A DNA stretch of 32,022 nucleotides from Clostridium sp. CAG:253. GTDB lineage: Bacteria; Bacillota; Clostridia; Lachnospirales; Lachnospiraceae. Shown one piece after another: positions 1 to 8,572 of the stretch; position 1 is the first letter of the stretch, and each line of letters begins with the position of its first letter. Under the pieces are notes generated by a model. The model was given only the letters and a program-made list of their open reading frames with translations, searched no databases and was not told the DNA's origin. The position numbers and the translations under genes are program-made. The stretch is from NCBI GenBank assembly GCA_000436755.1, contig FR887325.1, positions 52,404 to 84,425 of the forward strand. Reading direction: 5' to 3'.

Positions 1-155
1 AGTATTGCAAGTTCAACATCGTTATCTTTTATAAATTCAACCGCTTCTTTTGCATTGTCAAAAACTCCTGCAATGTCTAATTCTTTGATATTTTTTGCTT
101 CTTCCATAAATGCAACAAGTGCCATCTTCTCGTCATCTACCACAATCGTTCTCAT
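1..155 (-). CDS. Response regulator, N-terminal fragment (cut by window edge)
   Basis: Only the first 51 or so residues lie in the window. They begin MRTIVVDDEKMALVAFMEEA and end in a hydrophobic strand just before the expected phosphoacceptor Asp. The IVVDDE motif is the acidic pair of a CheY-like receiver domain. The start ATG at 155 overlaps the last 23 bases of the upstream receiver-kinase gene, which suggests translational coupling and a cognate pair. Because the upstream kinase is of the LytS/His_kinase type, a LytTR output domain is a reasonable guess, but the output domain lies outside the window and cannot be seen. Confidence 0.85.
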   Translation of the reverse strand, partial: MRTIVVDDEKMALVAFMEEAKNIKELDIAGVFDNAKEAVEFIKDNDVELAI

Positions 156-1260
156 CAATCTTCCTCCAACTAGTCAAGTGTAGTATAACTTTTGTCCCTT
201 TGTCTCTCTCGCTGTCTATTTCAAGCTCTCCATTACATATTTCTTTAAAAATATCCGCTATATAACTAATACCGCCAAATTCTGTTGAAAATTCCACTGC
301 CTCATTATCAAATCCAAGACCGTTGTCCTCAATACAGATTACAGTTTCATTTTTCTTTCTTACAATACATACGTTTACCAATGCTTTTTCACACATATCA
401 TACTCTTTTTCGAGCAATCCGTGATGAATGGCATTTTCTGCCAGAAATATAAGCGACATAGCAGGCAGACTCAGCTCTTTCGCTTCCTCATCAAATATAT
501 TTATCTCGTAATTGATATAAGAAAATCTTGCTTTCTCAAGTCTCAGATACGCTTCTAAATAAAATAATTCCTTACTTACATTTGATGTAACCTCTCCTGC
601 CAGTGTCTTAAATCTGTATTGCATATAAACAGAAAGGTCATTTATGAGTGAACATGAATTTTCAGACTTCATAATCACCGAACCTTTTATTGTATTAAGT
701 GCATTAAAAATAAAATGTCCTCCTATATTTTCCAATAAATTACTCTCTGAAATTGTTTTCTCTTCCCGTCTGCCTATAGTTTTATCCGTCGTTAGTTTCT
801 GTACCGGACTTTCTTTTTTAGTACTGCCTTTATCTTTTTCAATAATTTCTCTTATAAGCCCAAACAATGTCTTATATATAATCGGTTTTGTCACATAACC
901 GTTCATGCCGGACTCTTTTGCCTTAATTCTGTCCTTTGCGAAAATATTTGCCGACAAAGCATAAACAGGTATTTTGGCAGCATCCTCTCTGTCCGACATT
1001 CTTATTTCTTTTGATACTTCATATCCATCTATGTCATACATATTTATATCTAAAAAAATAATTTTATACTCAAATTCTTTTGATGCCCTGTATCTTTCTA
1101 TCCCCTCTCTTCCACATAATGCAGTATCAACAATCAACCCTCTGTCTTCAAGTATGGTTTTTACAACAAAAATATTTGTATCGTTATCATCCACCAACAG
1201 TATCTTTTCATGATTGAAACTGCCGTATTCTTCCATCTCTTCTTTTAATACAAATTCCAT
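133..1260 (-). CDS. Soluble receiver-histidine kinase fusion protein (LytS-type kinase)
   Basis: A 375-residue protein without membrane segments. Residues 18-140 form a receiver domain, with an acidic pair at D24-D25, phosphoacceptor D71 in FLDINM and conserved K125 in VTKP. A charged linker (141-178) leads to a kinase core of the His_kinase type with phospho-acceptor H182 in GGHFIFNALNTI. The ATPase domain follows, with an N box at E275-N276 (ENAIHHG) and a G box at 312-316 (DNGLGF). The order REC then kinase, with no sensor domain, suggests the kinase is controlled by phosphotransfer or partner proteins rather than by direct ligand sensing. I chose the ATG at 1260 because GGAGG lies 8 bases upstream; a TTG ten codons earlier has no such site. 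Its end overlaps the next response regulator, probably its target. Confidence 0.85.
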   Translation of the reverse strand: MEFVLKEEMEEYGSFNHEKILLVDDNDTNIFVVKTILEDRGLIVDTALCGREGIERYRASKEFEYKIIFLDINMYDIDGYEVSKEIRMSDREDAAKIPVYALSANIFAKDRIKAKESGMNGYVTKPIIYKTLFGLIREIIEKDKGSTKKESPVQKLTTDKTIGRREEKTISESNLLENIGGHFIFNALNTIKGSVIMKSENSCSLINDLSVYMQYRFKTLAGEVTSNVSKELFYLEAYLRLEKARFSYINYEINIFDEEAKELSLPAMSLIFLAENAIHHGLLEKEYDMCEKALVNVCIVRKKNETVICIEDNGLGFDNEAVEFSTEFGGISYIADIFKEICNGELEIDSERDKGTKVILHLTSWRKIDENDCGR

Positions 1261-1308
1261 ACATGTTTCCTCCGTTTCTAAATGCAACAAAAAAATCTGC
1301 CCTATTTA

Positions 1309-1338
1309 ATTATCAGCCATTTAATGTACCGGGGTCAA
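1309..1338 (-). promoter_or_regulatory. Sigma-A-type promoter for the receiver-kinase gene
   Basis: Read on the minus strand, TTGACC (1333-1338) is followed after 18 bases by GATAAT (1309-1314). It lies in the 92-base gap after the winged-helix regulator gene, about 50 bases before the receiver-kinase start. The match is good but the spacing is one base over ideal. Confidence 0.5.
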
Positions 1339-1352
1339 CCATCTTATATAAT

Positions 1353-2033
1353 TTATACGCACATTTGTATCTCATTTTTCGACAAATAATATCCTTTTCC
1401 GTAAATACTCTTTATGCATTTACCGCCATCAGGCATTTTCTTTCTCAGCCTGTAAATAAGGCTTGAAAGGTTTACTCTCGTTATATTATCTGATCTGTTC
1501 CACAAATTTCTGCATATTTTTTCAATGCTTACAAATTCATCATCTGAATTTAACAGCAGCTCAAGCAGCTTTGCCTCGTTATCTTTTATTCCTACAGAAA
1601 TATCTTTATATTCCACAACCATTTCTTTAATATTTATTATTGTTTTCTCACGCATCACCTTTTTTTCAGCATGTGAAATAAGACGCTGCAATATAACATC
1701 CATATTACGCTCACGGCTCTGAAAATCGACACATCCTGCTCTAAATGCTCTTATCTCATCATCATCATTTTTCTCGTCGGTTATAACAAACACATCCGCT
1801 TTCTCAAATATGCTTTTTACAATCTTTTTCTGTATCTCATATTTCTCTATGTATTCCTTTAACTCTATAAGCGAACACACAATTATATTTGTAAATCTCG
1901 AATTATCAAAATGAGAATCAATCTCACTTATATTTTCTATTGAAACGGTATCTATCCCCGTTTGTGCAAGCTTTTCCTGAAATATTTCCTGCCATCCGAT
2001 GTTATGGTCGCATAATACGATGTATCCTGCCAT
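1353..2033 (-). CDS. Winged-helix response regulator with a degenerate receiver domain
   Basis: A 226-residue OmpR-like protein. Residues about 3-125 have the length and strand/helix pattern of a receiver domain, but the key residues are gone. The position expected to carry the phosphoacceptor Asp, at the end of strand 3, reads IIVCSLIEL with Cys53 in its place, and the usual KP motif near the end of the domain is DFQSRERN. The C-terminal half ends in a clear Trans_reg_C winged helix (NLSSLIYRLRKKMP, then IYGKGYYL). It should therefore bind DNA without Asp phosphorylation. The ATG at 2033 is chosen because of the strong site GGAGGAGG just upstream; longer versions lack one. It overlaps the 3' end of hydE by 32 bases, so the two are co-transcribed. 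Target genes are unknown. Confidence 0.8.
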   Translation of the reverse strand: MAGYIVLCDHNIGWQEIFQEKLAQTGIDTVSIENISEIDSHFDNSRFTNIIVCSLIELKEYIEKYEIQKKIVKSIFEKADVFVITDEKNDDDEIRAFRAGCVDFQSRERNMDVILQRLISHAEKKVMREKTIINIKEMVVEYKDISVGIKDNEAKLLELLLNSDDEFVSIEKICRNLWNRSDNITRVNLSSLIYRLRKKMPDGGKCIKSIYGKGYYLSKNEIQMCV

Positions 2034-3102
2034 ACAATCTTTCCTCCTCCGGTACCGGCTTATAATCGCCTTTATCCTTTCCCGGCTCAAAACCACTTTT
2101 CAATATTTTCTGCGTTATTCTGCTGACATCGTCACCGGCAGTATTTTTCAAATTTATCCTCTTATTGTATACATTGTAATATTCTTTTATATCATCACTG
2201 CAAAGCTCGACATTTACTTCTCCCGCTCCTGCCGAAAATGATTTTTTTCTTCCATCCTGTAAAACATTATCAAGTATCGTATCAGCCGTAATCATCGCCC
2301 TTGGCAACATAAGCCTTGCAATTGCCATAAGATAAAGCGTCATATCACCGTTTCCGCTTCTCTCATGCTCAAACCTTGTATACGCCGTCGGCATAAAAGG
2401 AACTATATGTACTATTTGGGGGTCGAGTTTTTTTAAGAACAACAAATCTTCAACAACATCTGCTACCATCTGATAAGGTGTTCCAACCATAAATCCGCTT
2501 CCAACCTGATAACCTATCATTTTTAATTCCCATAATGACTGCTTTCTGGTCAGGAGTGACATCTCAGGCGGATGTATCTTTTTAAAATGACTGTCCGATG
2601 CGGTTTCGTGACTTAATTCATATCTCGATGCACCCGCTTCAAACCATGTTCTGTATGTACTTTCGCTTCTCTGTCCCAGTGCAAGCCCTACGGAGCAGTC
2701 ACTAAATTTCTCCCTCAGCATGGCAACCATATCTGCGACCCTGCTTTCTGTGAAATTATAGTCATCTCCCCCAACAAGCATAAAAGACCGGACACCTTTG
2801 CCATATCCTTTTTCACAGAATTGAAGCAAGTCTTTCTCGTCCAGTCTATATCTCGGTATAAATATATTGTCTCTTCTAAGTCCACAATAATAACAATTAT
2901 TTTTACAATAATTTGTAAGTTCTACTATTCCTCTTACATATATTTTTTTGCCATACAGCTTTTCTTTTGCCATCAAAGCTTTTTCAAACAGATAATCTGC
3001 CGTTTCTTTATTTCTGAATTTTAAAAGTTCTTCCAGCTCCCCTTTTGATAAACTGTTATTTACTGCCAGTTTATTCACTAAATCCGTCATGCAATTTCCC
3101 AT
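2002..3102 (-). CDS. hydE: [FeFe]-hydrogenase maturase HydE (radical SAM)
   Basis: A 366-residue radical SAM protein. The cluster motif CxxxCxxC is C66-C70-C73 in NYCKNNCYYCG, and the region after it (YRLDEKDLL, SFMLVGGDD, ELSHETASDSHFKKIHP, GYQVGSGFMVGTPYQ) follows the HydE/BioB-like fold. HydE works with HydF and HydG to build the two-iron subcluster of the hydrogenase H cluster in the cytosol. Neither hydF, hydG nor a hydrogenase gene is in this window. The related PylB family is the main alternative, but no pyrrolysine genes are seen. The 3' end overlaps the degenerate response regulator gene. The start ATG at 3102 has GGAG about 12 bases upstream; an in-frame ATG four codons later is also possible. 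Confidence 0.85.
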   Translation of the reverse strand: MGNCMTDLVNKLAVNNSLSKGELEELLKFRNKETADYLFEKALMAKEKLYGKKIYVRGIVELTNYCKNNCYYCGLRRDNIFIPRYRLDEKDLLQFCEKGYGKGVRSFMLVGGDDYNFTESRVADMVAMLREKFSDCSVGLALGQRSESTYRTWFEAGASRYELSHETASDSHFKKIHPPEMSLLTRKQSLWELKMIGYQVGSGFMVGTPYQMVADVVEDLLFLKKLDPQIVHIVPFMPTAYTRFEHERSGNGDMTLYLMAIARLMLPRAMITADTILDNVLQDGRKKSFSAGAGEVNVELCSDDIKEYYNVYNKRINLKNTAGDDVSRITQKILKSGFEPGKDKGDYKPVPEEERLYGRIHRIMRP

Positions 3103-3174
3103 TTGCTTTTACACTCCATAAAACCACTTTCCTCTGCCCAATATATTTAGGCTATCACCATTCAATTTAAAAGT

Positions 3175-3191
3175 AAAGCATTTTCTGCTTT
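3175..3191 (-). terminator. Weak hairpin terminator after the tetR-family gene
   Basis: AAAGCA and TGCTTT form a 6-bp stem around a 5-base loop just past the stop of the TetR gene. On the minus strand it is followed by ACTTTT; on the plus strand by TTATATT. The stem is short and AT-rich, so termination may be inefficient. The remaining 70 bases up to hydE probably hold the hydE promoter, but no convincing one was found. Confidence 0.35.
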
Positions 3192-3196
3192 TTATA

Positions 3197-3790
3197 TTAT
3201 ACCTCAAATTGTCTCATAATTCCACATATACATTTGTGCAGATCAGGTTTTAACTGTTCAAGTGAAACCGGTGATGCATATAATATTGCATTATAACATG
3301 TCGAGTTTACAAGCTCCACAATCATAAATATCATTGTATCGATATTTCTAAAGTTTCTCCCTGAGTCTTCTATTATTCCGTCAAATATATCCATGCAGCT
3401 TTTATTGTCAAGCTGCCCTATCCTTACGTTTGAAAAAAGCGACCAGCTGAGATTTTTCGATATAAATTTCATAAGTGACTGGTTTTTGCTCAACTGATTC
3501 ACAATATTGTCTACAATAAACAATATGCAGTCCTCAAGTGTATCATATTCACTTTTTTCAAGTTCCTCATACGCAATTTCAAAAAGCCTGTCTGCCTTGT
3601 GTGTTATAAGTCTGTCCCTTATATCATACTTATCTTTAAAATAAAGATAAAATGTTCCCTTAGCCATCTTTGCATTTTTAACTATCTCTGAAATAGACGT
3701 ATTATTGATTCCTTTTTCCGTAAACAGCTTAAACGCTGATGCAAGCAATGCCTCCTGTTTGTTTTTCTTTTTCTCTTCTACTTTACTCAT
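3197..3790 (-). CDS. TetR/AcrR-family transcriptional regulator
   Basis: A 197-residue protein. The N-terminal helix-turn-helix of the TetR type covers residues about 12-55 (LFTEKGINNTSISEIVKNA, then KGTFYLYFKDK). The rest is the helical ligand-binding and dimerisation part, which is not conserved enough to name a ligand. It is the last gene of the export operon, 100 bases after the heptad-repeat protein gene. The operon promoter carries three similar palindromes that fit TetR operators, so it most likely represses its own operon and is released by the exported substrate or a mimic. The ATG at 3790 is preceded by AGAGGTG at good spacing; the in-frame codons further upstream are not. Confidence 0.85.
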   Translation of the reverse strand: MSKVEEKKKNKQEALLASAFKLFTEKGINNTSISEIVKNAKMAKGTFYLYFKDKYDIRDRLITHKADRLFEIAYEELEKSEYDTLEDCILFIVDNIVNQLSKNQSLMKFISKNLSWSLFSNVRIGQLDNKSCMDIFDGIIEDSGRNFRNIDTMIFMIVELVNSTCYNAILYASPVSLEQLKPDLHKCICGIMRQFEV

Positions 3791-3818
3791 CTGCATCACC
3801 TCTGATTTCAACCATATA

Positions 3819-3859
3819 GAGCCACACATCAAGATTTACATCTCCCCGATGTATGGCTC
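3819..3859 (-). other. Intergenic hairpin between heptad-repeat gene and tetR
   Basis: GAGCCACACATC (3819-3830) and GATGTATGGCTC (3848-3859) form a 12-bp stem with one G-U pair in the minus-strand RNA and a 17-base loop. No U tract follows in either direction, so it is not a standard terminator. It may set mRNA processing or stability so that the regulator is made at a different level from the two transport genes. Confidence 0.55.
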
Positions 3860-3890
3860 CACAACTTACTATTTTTCAGCTATAAATTGA

Positions 3891-6311
3891 TTATTTATCA
3901 TCATCTTTCTCTATTGATGCTGTAGACATTACAAATTTAACACTTCCGTCCATACCATCTGAAATTTTTGAAAAACTCTTGTAATTATTTGATGCCTTTA
4001 CAATCTTGTCAAGTCTGTCTCTGAAATCATCACCTGAATCGATAACATCATTTACTGTTCCTGTAAGCTTTTCAATTCCCTCTTCGTTGAACTCAACAAC
4101 ACCGTCTTTAAGGTCTCCTGCACCATCAGCAAGCTTTCCTATAGCATCTGATACATCTCCTGTCTTTGATACAAGAGTTGAAACTCCGCTGAAAAGTTTT
4201 GTTGCTCCTGAAGCAAGTGACTTTGCACCGTTTCTTAACTTATTGCTGCTTCCTGTAACTTTCTTAGAATTTTTCTTAATTGTCTTTTCATTCTTGATAA
4301 GTTTATCTGCCGCATTGTCAAGTTTCTTGTTGTTTGATGTAAGCTTTGAACCAGCTTTGTACATCTTCTGTACACTTTCATCAAGCTTTGAAACACTAGG
4401 ATTAAGTTCCTCTTTATATGCTGTTGAGAGCATTGTTCCTGCCTCTTTAAGCTGTTTAAGTTTGTCACTTATTCCGTTGAGTGGTGAATCTTCAGCTGAT
4501 GTGTCTGTACTTGTTTCCATCTGTGCAAGTCCTGCACTTACCTGGTCAAGACCACCATCTAATCCGTCAAGACCAGTGTCAACAGATGTAAGACCTGCTG
4601 ATACTGAATCAAGTCCCTGAACAAGTGCCGAAGAATCTGATGTTGAGCTTTCTATTGCATTTCCAACTGTCTGAGAAGCCTTTACATATTTTTCGATTGC
4701 TTCAATCTTAGCTCTGTCTGTCTCTGATTCAACACCTGCTTTAAGCGTTTCAAGTTCAGCAAGCATTGTGTTTACCTGCTCATCACTTACAGCGATGTTT
4801 TTAGCACCTTCATTTATGCTCTTTACTCCTGCCTTAATTCCTGTTTCGCCTGTTATACCTGTCTGCAGTGAGCTTACTCCTGCCTTAAGCTGTTTAACTC
4901 CTGCTTTTAAGCCTTCATCACCTGTTACTCCGGTCTGTAAAGCTACTACTCCCGAATGAAGTGTCTCTATTCCCTGTGCAAGCGTATCAACACTGTTAAG
5001 TGATGCATTTACTGTCTTAACGTAAGTATCAAGATTTGTGTTAAAGCTGTCTGAACCCTTGGCAAGTTTTGACGTACCAGTTTTTTGGAGTTTTCCTACT
5101 GCATCAACAACTTTCTTTGTATTTGCTGAATATTTTTTTACACTCTTTCCAAATGTCTTTGTTCCCTCGACATAAGTAACAACTCCATCCAGAAGTTTAT
5201 CTGTTCCGCTTGTATATGTTACTATACCGTTTTTAAGTGTGTTTGTACCACTCTTCGCTGAACTTACGCCGTCCTTAAGTGTGTCCATTCCGTCTGAATA
5301 GTCACCAAACCTGCTGTCGAGTTTGTCCAGGTTTGAGCTGAGTTTATCTGAACCGTCTATAAGTTCCTGTGTTGCATCTGTAAGGTCATCAAGCTTATCT
5401 GTAAGGTCGTCAGTGCTTCCTATATCATCCATATCCATGTCTGAGAAAAATTCCGAACTTGCAACGGTGTAAGTTGATTTCATCTCAAAGTCTGTAACAT
5501 CTGCTTTGATAGTAACTGTATCTGTAACTTTATCGTTGATTTTGCTAAGGTCGATGTCAACATCATCACCCAAATCAAGATTGTCAAGGTCAAGACTCTC
5601 TGAAAGTCCCGGCATTCCGTATGCCATGATTATATTGTTGTCACCTTCTGATACGATACTTCCGTTGTCAATAGTTACATTCTTAAAGTTGTCAACCGGA
5701 AGAATCATTCCTGTTACCATAACAAATGGTGTGTATATATCAACATTTTTCCCGCCAACTTTTTCCTTGCTCTTTGAAGTATTTGTATATTTTATCTTCA
5801 TTTCAAGCTTTCCGCTTTTTCCTGCAAGTTCATCTGCTGCAATCTCTTTTCCGTCAAGTTTATATGTTATTGACATTCCGACAGGCATTTCCTTATCAGT
5901 TTTTCCCTGATAATAAATATCATCACTTTCTGTATTCCAGTTAAGTGACTCCCCATCCTGTGTGAACTTTTCATCACCTTTTGTATTTGTTATATCTGTA
6001 AGGTCTGAAGCATCTTTTACTTCTCCCTTATCTGCTGCATTTTTAAGCCAGTCAGATACGATAACGTCTGTTTTATTACCATTTGCATCAAGTGTTGCAT
6101 AAACTGTTTCCTGTTTTGAAACATCTTCTGAATCAAGTCCTGACTTAGAATTTGTCTTAACTTCTTCCGTCACTTTATTTACCTGTTTAGCAACTGCCTT
6201 GTTTGTCATAACAAACATATGAGATGCGTATTCTACACTTCCTACAAGCAGCCCCGCTGCTAAAAGTCCTGAGACACCAATTTTGGCAACTTTTTTAATA
6301 TTTTTTCTCAT
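3891..6311 (-). CDS. Membrane-anchored heptad-repeat (YhgE/Pip-like) protein
   Basis: An 806-residue protein. Residues 1-45 hold a basic start and a single hydrophobic segment (VSGLLAAGLLVGSVEYASHMF), so the rest is predicted to face outward. Residues about 60-310 look like a beta-rich domain. From about 320 to 760 the sequence is a long series of xxxLxxG heptads (LKDGVSS, LKNGIVT, LLDGVVT, LKAGVKQ) with coiled-coil character. This repeat is typical of YhgE/Pip proteins and of proteins next to MMPL transporters in Firmicutes. The C-terminal membrane block of true YhgE is absent. The gene lies 52 bases after the MMPL transporter gene and has a strong AGGAGG site. I infer it is the extracytoplasmic partner of that transporter; the biochemical role is unknown. 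Confidence 0.75.
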   Translation of the reverse strand: MRKNIKKVAKIGVSGLLAAGLLVGSVEYASHMFVMTNKAVAKQVNKVTEEVKTNSKSGLDSEDVSKQETVYATLDANGNKTDVIVSDWLKNAADKGEVKDASDLTDITNTKGDEKFTQDGESLNWNTESDDIYYQGKTDKEMPVGMSITYKLDGKEIAADELAGKSGKLEMKIKYTNTSKSKEKVGGKNVDIYTPFVMVTGMILPVDNFKNVTIDNGSIVSEGDNNIIMAYGMPGLSESLDLDNLDLGDDVDIDLSKINDKVTDTVTIKADVTDFEMKSTYTVASSEFFSDMDMDDIGSTDDLTDKLDDLTDATQELIDGSDKLSSNLDKLDSRFGDYSDGMDTLKDGVSSAKSGTNTLKNGIVTYTSGTDKLLDGVVTYVEGTKTFGKSVKKYSANTKKVVDAVGKLQKTGTSKLAKGSDSFNTNLDTYVKTVNASLNSVDTLAQGIETLHSGVVALQTGVTGDEGLKAGVKQLKAGVSSLQTGITGETGIKAGVKSINEGAKNIAVSDEQVNTMLAELETLKAGVESETDRAKIEAIEKYVKASQTVGNAIESSTSDSSALVQGLDSVSAGLTSVDTGLDGLDGGLDQVSAGLAQMETSTDTSAEDSPLNGISDKLKQLKEAGTMLSTAYKEELNPSVSKLDESVQKMYKAGSKLTSNNKKLDNAADKLIKNEKTIKKNSKKVTGSSNKLRNGAKSLASGATKLFSGVSTLVSKTGDVSDAIGKLADGAGDLKDGVVEFNEEGIEKLTGTVNDVIDSGDDFRDRLDKIVKASNNYKSFSKISDGMDGSVKFVMSTASIEKDDDK
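4797..4940 (-). repeat. Two 72-bp in-frame tandem repeats inside the heptad-repeat gene
   Basis: Two adjacent 24-residue units begin LQTGVTGDEGLKAGVK and LQTGITGETGIKAGVK. They are similar at both protein and DNA level, suggesting that the coiled-coil part grew or shrinks by unit duplication. Confidence 0.7.
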
Positions 6312-6363
6312 TTTACTGCCTCCTATATCATTCTATAAATTCACGAATTTTATACTAATCTTT

Positions 6364-8469
6364 TTATTTTGCTTCCAACTTCTTTTCTGCGTCTTTATGT
6401 GCTACTCCCGCTTTTATCATATCCCATGAACTTCTTATAATGATAGGATCAAATATCCAAAGCATTGCCGGAAGTATACAAATAACAACTATCATGCTTA
6501 TTATCGCACCTCTTGAGAGAAGGTTACATATTGCACTTATCATATCAATTGCAGAGTATGCTGTTACTCCGAATGTTGCGGCAAAGAAACAGAAACCACT
6601 TGTAAGTATTGATTTCATTGAAGTTTCATGTGCAATTCTTATCGCATCTTTCTTATTGCATCCGTTTACTGTTCGCTCTTTATGATACCTGTTTGTCATA
6701 AGTATCGCATAATCGACTGTCGCACCAAGCTGAATTGTTCCGATAACAATACTTGCAACAAATGCCAGTGAAGTATTTGTATAGTATGGAACTGCCATGT
6801 TGCATGCAATCGCAAATTCGATTACGGATACAAGAATAATCGGTATTGAAATGGATTTAAATGTTATAAGGATAATCACAAAAATAGCTGCTATAGATAT
6901 ATAATTTACCGTCTTTAAATCTACATCTGTTGTATCCTGAAGATCCTTCATAAGAGGAGCCTCACCGATTACCATAGCGTCTTTCTGGTATCCCTTTACA
7001 ATTTTCTGCATTTCGTCAAGCTGAGCATTTACTTCATCAGTTGCCGAACTGTAATCCGAGCATACAAACTGCAATTCATAATTATCAGTCTTTAACATGC
7101 TCTTTACATCCTCAGGTATCATACTGTCAGGGAAGTTTGGTCCGACAAGGGAATTAAGACCTATTACCCATTTGACACCGTCAACCTTTTCTATCTTCTT
7201 TATCATCTGGTTCTTTTCTTTTGCACTAAGACCGTCTTTCAAAAGAACCATATGAACATTACTCATATTGAAATGTTCTTTAAGTTTATCATTTGCTATC
7301 GCACTAGGGATATTCTTTGGAAGTCCCTGGTCAATATTGTAGTAAATCTTGTAGTTGCTGTTTCCGTATACTGCAGGTCCGAGTAAAACAAGGAAAATTA
7401 CAATAGCAACTTTATAATGCTTTACAATAAAATCTGAAACTTTTGTAAGCGGTGGTATCAAAGCCTTGTGTGTTGTCTTTTCAATTGCCTTGTCAAATGT
7501 AAGAATCATCGCTGGAAGAACAGTTACACAAGTGATAACACCTATTACAACACCCTTTGACATTACGATACCAATATTGGCACCGAGTTTGAATGTCATG
7601 AAACAGAGTGCTACGAAACCGGCGATTGTTGTAACCGAACTGCTTGATACCGATTTGAATGTGTTTGATATGGCATGTGCCATAGCTCTCTTTTTATCAT
7701 CAGGAAATCTCTTTTTATTCGCTTCATAACTTTCAAGAAGGAATATCGAGTAATCCATCGTAACCGCTAACTGTAACACCGCTGCAAGTGCCTGCGTGAT
7801 ATATGAAATCTCTCCGAGGAAGATGTTACTTCCAAGGTTGAATACTATTGCCATTCCTATATTGGTAAGGAATATAACCGGTGTAAGGAACGAGTCCATT
7901 GTGATAAGAAGAACCAGAAGTGATAATGCTGCTGCTATTGCAACATATACAGGCATCTCCTTTAAGGCAAGGTTCTTAATATCTGTAACGACACCTGACA
8001 TTCCACTCGCATAGACATCTTTTCCGACTGTCTTACGAATATTTGTGATGGCATCCATCGTATCATCTGCTGATGTAGTATCATCAAACAATGCTATCAT
8101 CATAGTTGCATTTCCATTAAAAAAGGCTTCTTCAAGATTCTTAGGAAGCATCTCTGTCGGTACGCTTATATCAAGCATATCATCGTACCAAAGTACATCT
8201 TTTACATGTTCAATGCTCTCAATCTTTTTCTCAAGTGCTGCTGCCTGTTTGTTCGTCATATCCTCAACAACAACCATAGAAAAGGCACCCATGCCAAATT
8301 CATCAACAAGTGTATCCTGACCCGATACTGTTTCAAGAGTATTCGGAAGATAAGATAATACATCATAGTTTACTCGTGTGCTTACATATCCGAATACAGA
8401 CGGTATAAGCAATGCAAACGCAATGATCAAGATGATATTCTTATGTCTTGTTATCCATTTTCCTAACAT
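6364..8469 (-). CDS. MMPL/RND-family transporter
   Basis: A 701-residue integral membrane protein with the two-fold RND layout. TM1 is at about 11-29, an extracytoplasmic loop at 30-170 and a first helix cluster at about 172-330. A second entry helix is at about 352-370, a second loop at 371-525 and a final helix cluster at 526-685. The proton-relay motif of MMPL proteins is seen in each half: D239-Y240 in LAVTMDYSIFL and D586-Y587 in LGATVDYAIL. Members export lipids, peptides or drugs using the proton gradient; the substrate here cannot be told. It is the first gene of a three-gene operon with the heptad-repeat protein and a TetR regulator. The ATG at 8469 follows AAAGGAAGAG; an ATG seven codons upstream overlaps that site. 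Confidence 0.9.
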   Translation of the reverse strand: MLGKWITRHKNIILIIAFALLIPSVFGYVSTRVNYDVLSYLPNTLETVSGQDTLVDEFGMGAFSMVVVEDMTNKQAAALEKKIESIEHVKDVLWYDDMLDISVPTEMLPKNLEEAFFNGNATMMIALFDDTTSADDTMDAITNIRKTVGKDVYASGMSGVVTDIKNLALKEMPVYVAIAAALSLLVLLITMDSFLTPVIFLTNIGMAIVFNLGSNIFLGEISYITQALAAVLQLAVTMDYSIFLLESYEANKKRFPDDKKRAMAHAISNTFKSVSSSSVTTIAGFVALCFMTFKLGANIGIVMSKGVVIGVITCVTVLPAMILTFDKAIEKTTHKALIPPLTKVSDFIVKHYKVAIVIFLVLLGPAVYGNSNYKIYYNIDQGLPKNIPSAIANDKLKEHFNMSNVHMVLLKDGLSAKEKNQMIKKIEKVDGVKWVIGLNSLVGPNFPDSMIPEDVKSMLKTDNYELQFVCSDYSSATDEVNAQLDEMQKIVKGYQKDAMVIGEAPLMKDLQDTTDVDLKTVNYISIAAIFVIILITFKSISIPIILVSVIEFAIACNMAVPYYTNTSLAFVASIVIGTIQLGATVDYAILMTNRYHKERTVNGCNKKDAIRIAHETSMKSILTSGFCFFAATFGVTAYSAIDMISAICNLLSRGAIISMIVVICILPAMLWIFDPIIIRSSWDMIKAGVAHKDAEKKLEAK

Positions 8470-8572
8470 TTTTTCTCTTCCTTTCTTCATTCCTGTCTGA
8501 AATCTCCGCCAAATCTTTAAATCTTAATTGACGTTTGAACAGACTTTTTTGTTGACCATTTTCATCATCAAC

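Noticed and set aside
2002..3102. hydE gene as PylB or biotin synthase
   Set aside because: BioB-specific features and pyrrolysine neighbours are absent, and the overall pattern fits HydE better; the call is by pattern only, so PylB is not fully excluded.
4006..4620. Long plus-strand open frame of 204 codons opposite the heptad-repeat gene
   Set aside because: It is an antisense shadow of a repetitive coding sequence; its composition is Ser/Leu/Pro-rich, it lacks a ribosome site, and the opposite frame matches a known protein type.
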